From: SYIM01 sp039800325
GTDB lineage: Bacteria > Pseudomonadota > Gammaproteobacteria > Burkholderiales > Burkholderiaceae_E
Assembly (NCBI GenBank): GCA_039800325.1
Contig: JBDLQY010000065.1
Coordinates: forward strand, 1-19,194
DNA length: 19,194 nt
Direction: 5' to 3'
Shown here: piece by piece, positions 8,825-14,755 of the stretch
Numbering within the stretch: the stretch's first letter is position 1
How the letters are laid out: each line of letters begins with the position of its first letter
Translations under genes and position numbers: made by a program
Notes under the pieces: generated by a model
Databases searched by the model: none
Told to the model about the DNA's origin: nothing
Seen by the model: only the letters and a program-made list of their open reading frames with translations

Positions 8825-9793
8825 TTACTGCAGCGCCTTCATCACGGTGTCGTGCAAGTTGGGCGTCCACTTGGGGAAGGCCTTGTAAACGGACGTGGTT
8901 GCCTTTTGGAACGCGGCGTTGTCGACATCGACAAAGGTGACGCCGGCTGCCTTGAATTTCGCGACATAGTCGTCGTGAAGCTCGAGCGTGAGACGCGTCA
9001 TTTCATCGCCTGCTTTCTTGCCTTCCTCAAGCAGAACCTTCTGCACATCAGCTGGCAATTTGTTGAAGTAGCCGGCATTGATCGGCCAGGTCACAAATGC
9101 AGTGAAGTGCCCGGTGGTGGAGATAACCTTGCGAACCTCATGCAGCTTGGAGCCCCAGAGCGATCCCAGGGGAGCTTCGGCTGCCGCGACCACGTTTTGC
9201 TGCAGCGCGTTGTATACCTCAGACCACTGAACCGTGGTGGGGCGCGCGCCCATGGCCTTGAAGGTCTCGATCCACATGGTGTTGGGTGGGACCCGGACGG
9301 TCATGCCGGAGATATCGGCTGGAGTGCGCACAGGCTTGTCGGCAATCAGATGGCGTTGGCCAAAGAAGCCATTGGCCATGATGAGTTTGAAGCCGGCCTG
9401 CTCAAGTTTTTTCTCGACGCCCTTGTACCAGTCGGATGCCAGCAGTTTGTTGTACTGAACAGGGTCTTTGATGAGGTAGGGGCCATTGAGCACGCCGATG
9501 TCAGGCACGAAGTCGGACAGATAACCGGGGTCGGTGATGTTCATCACATTGGCGCCCTGGCGGATCATTTCATTGACCTCTTTGCCCGAGCCCAGTTGCT
9601 CGCCAGGGAACAACTGAATCTGCACGCGATTATTGGTGCGAGCAGCGACGTTCTTGGCGAAAAACTCAGCTGCGCGGTGCGCGGGTTCAGTGGTCGAAAG
9701 GGAGTGCGCAAAACGAATACGAACTTCCTGCGCCAATGCTGGGGCGGCACCGACCAGACCGGCCAATGCCAGGGCGATAAACTTGACTTTCAT
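8825..9793 (-). CDS. dctP: TRAP transporter solute-binding protein (DctP family)
   Basis: This periplasmic receptor delivers a small organic acid to the DctQ/DctM pair. It has 322 residues. The start at 9793 has GGAGGAG just upstream and gives a clear signal peptide, MKVKFIALALAGLVGAAPALA, with cleavage after about residue 21. The mature protein opens with VRIRFAHSLSTTEPAH, the standard DctP beginning. The conserved carboxylate-binding arginine is about Arg167 in GMTVRVPPNT. The usual 'ALQ-GVVDGQE' segment reads ALQQNVVAAAEAP, so the Gly-Asp-Gly part is altered, which may reflect ligand choice. Ligand unknown. It is the first gene of the three-gene TRAP unit. Confidence 0.94.
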   Translation of the reverse strand: MKVKFIALALAGLVGAAPALAQEVRIRFAHSLSTTEPAHRAAEFFAKNVAARTNNRVQIQLFPGEQLGSGKEVNEMIRQGANVMNITDPGYLSDFVPDIGVLNGPYLIKDPVQYNKLLASDWYKGVEKKLEQAGFKLIMANGFFGQRHLIADKPVRTPADISGMTVRVPPNTMWIETFKAMGARPTTVQWSEVYNALQQNVVAAAEAPLGSLWGSKLHEVRKVISTTGHFTAFVTWPINAGYFNKLPADVQKVLLEEGKKAGDEMTRLTLELHDDYVAKFKAAGVTFVDVDNAAFQKATTSVYKAFPKWTPNLHDTVMKALQ

Positions 9794-9833
9794 GTCTCCT
9801 CCAGAGGGCTTTCGAGTTGGCCCTTCAACGGTG

Positions 9834-9849
9834 ACCGGACAAAGCCGGT
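9834..9849 (-). other. Hairpin in the leader of dctP
   Basis: On the minus strand, ACCGG and CCGGT form a five-pair stem around a six-base loop (CTTTGT). It lies in the 142-base gap between the oxidoreductase gene and dctP. There is no U-run after it, so a rho-independent terminator is not supported. I see no convincing promoter hexamers in this gap (9794-9935), although dctP probably needs its own start of transcription. Confidence 0.25.
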
Positions 9850-9935
9850 GGTGAACAGTCGGTTTCAGGGATACCGACGCAACCACAAGCTTGCCACGTC
9901 ATGAGCCTGCGGTACAGGGTCTGCGTTTCGATGGA

Positions 9936-11243
9936 TCAGATTTCGCGTCCGTCGCGCCAGCGGTACAGCAGAAGCTTCAGAGGGCCAAAGCGTCGTGCAA
10001 GGCCGTGCAGGGGGACCGGACGAATGGGCTCAAGTGGCAGCGCCAGCAACTCAACGGGGTCACCCAGCGCCGCACGGGCGAGCTCGCGGCCCATGGAGAC
10101 CGACAAGGCGATGCCGCGGCCATTGCAGCCCAGCCAGGTGAAGCCGTGAGGTCCCAATTGATGCACTCGCGGATGGTAATCGTCGGTCATGCCGATGAAG
10201 CCAGACCAGGCGAACTGGATGTCGACCGGACCGATATCGGGAAACATGTGTTTAAGGCGACTGATGACCATGGGTCTGAGCTTTTCAGCGGCGTTGCTGG
10301 GGCTGATGACTGCTCCGCCCGAGATCAGACGGTGCCGTGCGTCATAACGCGCGAAATGCAGATCACCGTGGGTATCGGACAGCGCCATGCGCGAGGGCAG
10401 GACCCGCGCGCGGGCGGCCTCATCAAGTGGCTGCGTGGCCAGCATCCACGAGTAGGTTGGCACGACCTCGCGCGCCAGCTCGGTGTGCAGATCGGGGCTG
10501 AAATGGTCGGTTAAGGCATGAGTGGCAAGAACCAGCGCATGCGCACGAACCCGTCCGCCGGGCGTTACCACCGTCCAACGTTCACCGTCGTGACTCATCG
10601 CGCGGGCGGGCGTGTTGCCATAGAGCGCGCCGCCCGCTCGGACAAAGGCCGCAGCCAGCCCGCGTGTCAAGGCGAGCGGATTGATGTGTCCGCCACTAGG
10701 CGCCATCCAGCCGCCGTACCAGGTGTCAGAGCCTATGAGTTCGCGGGCCTGCGCCCGGTCGAGCAGTCTGACGTCGGCGCCATGTCGTCGCCACTGCTCA
10801 ACGCGGCGTTCAGAGATGCGGATGCGGCCTGGCGAGTGGGCGGGCTGTATCCAGCCGGCCTGCTCGGCCTCACAGTCGATGCCCAGTCGACGGACTTCGT
10901 TAAACAAGTGAGCTGCTGAGTCACGCAGCAGAGCCACGAAGCGCTCACCGGGCGCGCCCCAGCGACGAATCAGGTCGTCAGGGTCAGGTTTTGAGAGCGT
11001 CGGAATCACCTGCCCGTTCGTGCGGCCTGATGCGCCATAGCCAGGCGCGGCGGCCTCGATGACCGCCACGCGGTGACCGCGCTCAGCTCCATGAATCGCT
11101 GCATTCAGGCCGGTGAAGCCTGCGCCGACGACCAGAAGGTCGACTTCAAGATCAGAGGCCAGTGCGGGATAGTCGGGTGCTGGCGGGGTTACGGCAGCCC
11201 ACAGAGAGGGCGGCCATGACCAGTTGGGAGTGGATGGATTCAT
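9936..11243 (-). CDS. FAD-dependent oxidoreductase, DAO / PuuB-like
   Basis: This is a cytoplasmic flavoprotein of the D-amino-acid oxidase fold, a group that oxidises C-N bonds of amines or amino acids. It has 435 residues. The N-terminal Rossmann motif VDLLVVGAGFTGLNAA (Gly40, 42 and 45) binds FAD, and VIEAAAPGYGASGRTNGQV follows as in gamma-glutamylputrescine oxidoreductase (PuuB), where the usual form is ASGRNGGQ. The C-terminal part contains FAWSGFIGMTDDYHPRV and WLGCNGRGIALSVSMGRELA, the FAD and substrate-domain closing motifs of this family. Its ATG overlaps the stop of the VOC gene as ATGA, so the two are coupled. The substrate is not identifiable. No other puu genes are nearby, so a putrescine role is not supported by context. 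Confidence 0.9.
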   Translation of the reverse strand: MNPSTPNWSWPPSLWAAVTPPAPDYPALASDLEVDLLVVGAGFTGLNAAIHGAERGHRVAVIEAAAPGYGASGRTNGQVIPTLSKPDPDDLIRRWGAPGERFVALLRDSAAHLFNEVRRLGIDCEAEQAGWIQPAHSPGRIRISERRVEQWRRHGADVRLLDRAQARELIGSDTWYGGWMAPSGGHINPLALTRGLAAAFVRAGGALYGNTPARAMSHDGERWTVVTPGGRVRAHALVLATHALTDHFSPDLHTELAREVVPTYSWMLATQPLDEAARARVLPSRMALSDTHGDLHFARYDARHRLISGGAVISPSNAAEKLRPMVISRLKHMFPDIGPVDIQFAWSGFIGMTDDYHPRVHQLGPHGFTWLGCNGRGIALSVSMGRELARAALGDPVELLALPLEPIRPVPLHGLARRFGPLKLLLYRWRDGREI

Positions 11244-12052
11244 TCGGAAAATGCCAATTCAATGCCGTTGATGGGTTCGGTGATGAGGACATGATGCCGC
11301 TCTGTAAAACCTTGGTCGCCCCTGGCCAGGGCGTGCCGACAGCTGGATAAGCTTGCAACCTGAAGCCGCAGACGCAAGACCCGCGCGGCGCGTCCGGGCT
11401 GCTCGCGCAGGCGTATCAGGTGACGTGCCAGTTTGATGTGCAGGTCACCCGATGATTGGTCCGTGACGATTTCGCAGGGGATGCGCGACCAGTCGCGGCG
11501 GGCCTGCGCAAGATCGGGCACGCACATGTCGTAGCCGAGGATGCCGATGGCCGAGTTCGCATGTTGGCAAAGCTCGGGAAGCCACACGGCCTCTCGCGTG
11601 AGGTGCTGACAGGCGAATAGTTTCAGACCGGGCAGGCTGCCGGGCGCAGCCCAGATGACCCGAAAACGGGCCGGAATCGTTTTTCCGGCGCCTACATCGA
11701 CTGGGCGCTCGAAGCTCATGGGTTCGGTCGCGTCAACGCCATGTGCACGGATCATTGCATACAGTGCATCGATATCGGGGGTTGACAGGACTGTGCCGTA
11801 AAGTCCCTCGCCCGTGCGGGCCATCAGATCGCGCCACTCAGCATTGACCGCCGTCTCGCCCCGGGTGACCAGCAGCTCAAGGTAGTCGCGACGCAACATG
11901 ATGGTGTGATTGGCCGTGCCTATATGGGCGCTGTGTTCGCCCCGCGGCGATAGCGTGAATCCGAGGCGCTGCCACTGTTCGCTGGAGGTGCTGAGATCAC
12001 GGACCAGTACGACCAGGTGATCGATGCTGGGTGCCTGCAAAGAATCTGACAT
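11240..12052 (-). CDS. VOC-family glyoxalase-like domain protein
   Basis: The 270-residue protein matches the glyoxalase-like (Glyoxalase_3, VOC superfamily) pattern. IDHLVVLVRDL at residues 10-20 supplies a potential metal ligand, His12. GTANHTIMLRRDYLELL at 45-61 is the hallmark segment, with Glu59 in the second ligand position. The second half (about 140-270) is a weaker repeat without an obvious second pair of ligands, so only one site may be functional or the second module may be structural. VOC proteins include isomerases, lyases and dioxygenases, and the reaction here cannot be told. It lies 17 bases downstream of the DUF6152-like gene and overlaps the oxidoreductase gene by four bases. 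Confidence 0.82.
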   Translation of the reverse strand: MSDSLQAPSIDHLVVLVRDLSTSSEQWQRLGFTLSPRGEHSAHIGTANHTIMLRRDYLELLVTRGETAVNAEWRDLMARTGEGLYGTVLSTPDIDALYAMIRAHGVDATEPMSFERPVDVGAGKTIPARFRVIWAAPGSLPGLKLFACQHLTREAVWLPELCQHANSAIGILGYDMCVPDLAQARRDWSRIPCEIVTDQSSGDLHIKLARHLIRLREQPGRAARVLRLRLQVASLSSCRHALARGDQGFTERHHVLITEPINGIELAFSE

Positions 12053-12069
12053 AGAGGCTCGCTTCAGGT

Positions 12070-12582
12070 TCAGGCTGGGCTGGAGCGCAGCCCGTAGGTT
12101 TTGTCGCCGATCAGCAGGTACTCGGCGCGCAACAAGGCCTCGCCTTTTTCACCAATGAACGTAAATCCCACGACGGCCAGGCTTGAGCCCACTGCAATGG
12201 GTTCGATCTGCCACTGACTCAAGCGAAAGAGCGGTGCCAGTTCGATGTCCCATACGCGGTCGCGTCGGGTGGGTAGTTGTGTGCGGGCGAGCAGGGCGCG
12301 GCCATCGATCGAAGCGGTCTGAGCTGGGACTGGACGCTGCGCCAGGCCCGGCGGCAAGGCAAGCCCGGCAGAGAGTTCCAGCTTCAATTCCGCATGGGGG
12401 TTACGCCACTTGACCTCAATGGCCTGGCCTTCAAGATAGAGCGGGCGCTCCTGGTCGAAGCTTGACCATCCGTGGTGCGCATAAGCCCGCCGCGACCAGA
12501 CGGCGGGCAATAGCACCGCGGGCAGACCGATGAGGGCGCCTGCCATGCGGCGGCGTGTAGAACTGGGTAAGCGTGTCGGCAT
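12070..12582 (-). CDS. Exported DUF6152-like protein
   Basis: This is a small secreted or periplasmic protein of unknown function, 170 residues from the ATG at 12582, with AGGTGG upstream. The N-terminus has STRRRMAGALIGLPAVLLPAVW followed by AYA at 33-35, a plausible signal peptide with cleavage just before His36-His37. The mature protein starts HHGWSSFDQERPLYLEG and continues with VKWRNPHAELKLEL, the pattern I associate with DUF6152 (H-H near the start, then W-x-N-P-H). The C-terminal half is a beta-rich stretch with VGSSLAVVGF, like an OB-type fold. An N-terminal histidine plus His63 could bind a metal, but this is inference. It lies 23 bases after the membrane-protein gene and 17 before the VOC gene. 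A start further upstream at 12651 would spoil the signal peptide. Confidence 0.8.
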   Translation of the reverse strand: MPTRLPSSTRRRMAGALIGLPAVLLPAVWSRRAYAHHGWSSFDQERPLYLEGQAIEVKWRNPHAELKLELSAGLALPPGLAQRPVPAQTASIDGRALLARTQLPTRRDRVWDIELAPLFRLSQWQIEPIAVGSSLAVVGFTFIGEKGEALLRAEYLLIGDKTYGLRSSPA

Positions 12583-12605
12583 AGAACCACCTGAAAGCGT
12601 TTGTG

Positions 12606-13025
12606 CTACAAATAGCCGATCGCGCGCCCACTGGCAAGCACTGCGATCCAAAGCAGGCTAGAGATCAACATCTGCAGGCGGGCTGTACGGTCTGCTCGCC
12701 TGAGAGACTGTCGGGCATGAAACACGGCGGCGTTTGCGGCCGCCAGGCCGATCAAAAGCATCTTGATGAGGAAGGCCCGGTTGGCAATCAGATCGAGCGC
12801 CTGGGTTGCGAACATCAGCAGGCCGCTGGCCAGCACCAGTCCGAAGCCGGCTGCAACCAGTGCCAGGCTCATGCGGGCCAATGCCTCAAGCGGAATTTGC
12901 TGGGACCGTCCGAACAGGCGCAGTTCAAGCAGCAGCAGGTTGCCGATGATGAGTGATACGCCCAGCAGATGAATCACCTCGAGCGCCGGATAGGCCCAGG
13001 GGTGAGCGGCAAGACTTTGAAACAT
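12606..13025 (-). CDS. Four-helix membrane protein, DUF6644-like
   Basis: This 139-residue integral membrane protein has four predicted helices (about 12-34, 50-73, 84-104 and 117-137). The opening YPALEVIHLLGVSLIIGNLLLLELRLFG matches what I recall of DUF6644: E-x-x-H in helix 1 followed by a D/E-L-R-L-x-G turn. NRAFLIKMLLIGLAAANAAVFH in helix 3 has the usual F-x-x-K and N. Histidines at 8, 19 and 103 could ligate heme or metal. Function unknown. It is the first gene of a four-gene minus-strand unit and is divergent from the HAD gene. The ribosome binding site before the ATG is weak. Short CopD-like proteins look similar and are an alternative assignment. Confidence 0.78.
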   Translation of the reverse strand: MFQSLAAHPWAYPALEVIHLLGVSLIIGNLLLLELRLFGRSQQIPLEALARMSLALVAAGFGLVLASGLLMFATQALDLIANRAFLIKMLLIGLAAANAAVFHARQSLRRADRTARLQMLISSLLWIAVLASGRAIGYL

Positions 13026-13120
13026 ACGGCGAGCCCGGTTTGTAAAGCTCAGGCATTATCGGCTAACTGGATCAGGGGCGGGATAGTGATCGGGGTACCT
13101 CATAACTCGGGGAGACAGAG
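13026..13120 (+). other. Divergent intergenic region between the membrane-protein gene and the HAD gene
   Basis: These 95 bases must hold the start signals for transcription in both directions. On the plus strand, GGGGAGA just before 13121 is a good ribosome binding site for the HAD gene. On the minus strand there is a GATAAT -10-like hexamer at about 13053-13058, without a matching -35 box at normal distance. I see no strong inverted repeat. Confidence 0.4.
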
Positions 13121-13789
13121 ATGGATTCGCGTGGCCTGCAGCTGGTGATCTTCGACTGCGATGGCGTTCTGGTGGACAGTGAACGCTTGTCAAATGCCAT
13201 CATGCGCGACATGGTGGAAGCACTGGGCTACCGGGCTAGTTTCGAAGATATCCATCAGCAATTTGTCGGCCTGGCCATGCCCGCCTGCATCGCCCGTATT
13301 GAGGCGCTGACTGGCGCTCCCGCCCCAAGCGATTTTTCAGAGCGTTTCTGGGCCCGTATGTTTGCCGCATTCGAGACCGAGCTCACCGCGGTTCCTGGCA
13401 TTGAAGCGGTGCTTGACGCGCTGACCGTGCCCTATTGTGTGGCCAGTAATGGGCGCCGCATGAAGATTGAGTTCACCCTGGGGCATACCGGTCTGCTGTC
13501 GCGTTTTGCCGGACGGATATTCTCGGTCGAGGATGTGCGTAATCCCAAGCCGGCTCCGGATTTGTTTCTGCATGCGGCCCGCATGCTGGGCGCCGAGGCC
13601 TCGCGCACCACCGTGGTGGAAGACACGCCCACCGGTGTGAACGCTGCTCGCTCGGCTGGTATGCGGGTGATTGGATACGCCGCCATGACACCTGCTCAGC
13701 GCCTGATGCAGGCGGGCGCTGATGCCATCGCGACCACGATGGATGAAGTTCGCCAACTGCTCACCGGCGTACAAGCGCTCAAGACATGA
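13121..13789 (+). CDS. HAD-superfamily phosphatase, beta-phosphoglucomutase-like subfamily
   Basis: This is a 222-residue cytoplasmic hydrolase or mutase of the HAD family, probably acting on a sugar phosphate or similar small phosphate ester. Motif I is FDCDGVLVDSE (Asp12 nucleophile, Asp14). Motif II is VASNG (Ser109), motif III is the lysine of NPKPAPDLF (Lys143), and motif IV is VEDTPTG (Glu167, Asp168). The helical cap between about residues 20 and 90 is the small C1 type found in YniC/GS1-like and beta-PGM-like proteins. The start has GGGGAGA upstream. The stop lies two bases before the operator-like region in front of the SDR gene, so it is probably a separate transcript, though possibly related in metabolism. 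Confidence 0.9.
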   Translation: MDSRGLQLVIFDCDGVLVDSERLSNAIMRDMVEALGYRASFEDIHQQFVGLAMPACIARIEALTGAPAPSDFSERFWARMFAAFETELTAVPGIEAVLDALTVPYCVASNGRRMKIEFTLGHTGLLSRFAGRIFSVEDVRNPKPAPDLFLHAARMLGAEASRTTVVEDTPTGVNAARSAGMRVIGYAAMTPAQRLMQAGADAIATTMDEVRQLLTGVQALKT

Positions 13790-13790
13790 A

Positions 13791-13827
13791 ATTTTCGATT
13801 TCGAAAACGTCTTGCGAAAACGAAAAT
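13791..13827 (+). promoter_or_regulatory. Operator-like palindrome and CGAAAA repeats
   Basis: TTTTCGA-TT-TCGAAAA at 13792-13807 is a perfect seven-base inverted repeat with a two-base centre. CGAAAACG at 13802-13809 recurs at 13815-13822, and CGAAAAT at 13821-13827 mirrors ATTTTCG at 13791-13797. The cluster is strikingly AT-rich compared with its surroundings and overlaps the proposed -35 box of the downstream promoter, as a repressor site would. The repressor family (IclR, LacI or GntR type) cannot be told from the sequence. Confidence 0.6.
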
Positions 13828-13840
13828 CCGCTGATAGTCT
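13812..13840 (+). promoter_or_regulatory. Candidate promoter for the SDR/ABC transporter operon
   Basis: TTGCGA (13812-13817) and TAGTCT (13835-13840) are 17 bases apart, with a -35 match of 4 of 6 and a weaker -10. The -35 box lies inside the CGAAAA repeats. The predicted start would leave a leader of about 70 bases before the SDR ATG at 13916. Confidence 0.45.
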
Positions 13841-13915
13841 CCTGAAAAATCAATCAAACAAGAGACGCCAGGCCGCAGTAATTGTGGTTTGACGATCCAA
13901 GCGGGGGAGACATCT

Positions 13916-14638
13916 ATGAGCGGTCCGAGCTTTTCGGTCAAGGGTCTGCACGTGCTGATCAGCGGCGGATGTGGCGGCATTGGTTCGGCGTTTGCAAAGG
14001 CCTTCATTGCGCACGGTGCGACCGTCACCGTCACCGATCTGCAGCCCCCCTCTGAGGCGCTCAGCGCGCTGGGTGTGACCTATCATGAGCTTGATGTCAC
14101 CAGCGATGAAGCGGTCGAAGCGCTTGCAAAGAAAATTGATAGGCTTGATGTGCTGATTCACTGTGCGGGCAAGCTTATCCGCTGGGAAGAGCACGATCCC
14201 AAGGTCTTTCGCAATATCGTCGATATCCACCTGTTTGGAAATGTACGGCTGGCTGCAGCTTTCAGACCCCACCTTAAGGCCAGCAAGGGCTGCATGATCA
14301 ATATCGGCTCCATGTACAGCTACTTTGGCGCGCCGCAGATTCCAGCCTACGCGTCGGCCAAAACGGCCATCGTCGGTCTGACAAAATCGCTGGCCATTGC
14401 TTACGCTGAGGACGGCATTCGCGTCAATGCGATTGCCCCCGGCTGGATTAATACTCAGATCAGTCGTAGAGGTCGCGAGAACCCCGAGTTCAATGCCAAG
14501 GTTTTGGCGCGACTTCCCGCCGGCAAGTGGGCTGAGCCCGAAGAGCTGGCCGGCACCGCTTTATTTTTGGCCTCGCCTGCATCGCACCTGATCAACGGGG
14601 TGACCATCCCTGTCGACGGCGGCTACGTCGCAAGTTAA
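13916..14638 (+). CDS. Short-chain dehydrogenase/reductase (SDR), sugar or polyol type
   Basis: This 240-residue classical SDR is an NAD(P)-dependent oxidoreductase of the cytoplasm. The nucleotide-binding motif is ISGGCGGIGSA (residues 15-25). Asp41 after the second strand (VTVTDLQ) suggests a preference for NAD(H). CAGK at 83-86 stands in for NNAG. The catalytic residues are Ser132, Tyr145 and Lys149 (YASAK). The position usually held by the fourth catalytic residue, Asn of V-N-L-x-G, is His105 (DIHLFG). IAPGWINT and PVDGGYVAS are the normal C-terminal family motifs. The ATG at 13916 is chosen because GGGGGAGA ends five bases before it; a TTG at 13889 is less likely. It is the first gene of a transporter operon, so it probably oxidises or reduces the imported compound. 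Confidence 0.92.
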   Translation: MSGPSFSVKGLHVLISGGCGGIGSAFAKAFIAHGATVTVTDLQPPSEALSALGVTYHELDVTSDEAVEALAKKIDRLDVLIHCAGKLIRWEEHDPKVFRNIVDIHLFGNVRLAAAFRPHLKASKGCMINIGSMYSYFGAPQIPAYASAKTAIVGLTKSLAIAYAEDGIRVNAIAPGWINTQISRRGRENPEFNAKVLARLPAGKWAEPEELAGTALFLASPASHLINGVTIPVDGGYVAS

Positions 14639-14643
14639 TTCAC

Positions 14644-14727
14644 GTCCCCTCTCGCGGGACTGGGTGTCCGCCGCGCGGGCCAGAGCGTCAACAACCGTTT
14701 CATTCACCGACACGGTCGCAAAGACCG
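14644..14727 (+). other. Two hairpins between the SDR and binding-protein genes
   Basis: GTCCC (14644-14648) pairs with GGGAC (14656-14660) around seven bases. CGGTC (14713-14717) pairs with GACCG (14723-14727) around GCAAA. Neither is followed by a T-run. Hairpins before a solute-binding-protein gene often protect or differentially process ABC-operon mRNA, which would fit this 117-base gap (14639-14755). I see no clear internal promoter here. Confidence 0.35.
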
Positions 14728-14755
14728 AAATCAGCACTAACCGAGGAGGAGCACC

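Noticed and set aside
9834..9849. Rho-independent terminator after the FAD oxidoreductase gene
   Set aside because: The stem is only five pairs and no T-run follows on the transcribed strand.
8681..9904. Long plus-strand open frame of about 407 codons opposite dctP
   Set aside because: The minus strand encodes a complete DctP with signal peptide and ribosome binding site. The plus-strand frame has no family resemblance and is a by-product of GC-rich codon use.
9936..11243. Putrescine catabolism (PuuB) role for the FAD oxidoreductase
   Set aside because: Only family-level motifs match and no other puu gene lies nearby, so the specific role is not supported.
13889..13915. TTG at 13889 as the start of the SDR gene
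   Set aside because: The ATG at 13916 has a strong GGGGGAGA site five bases before it and gives the normal SDR N-terminus.
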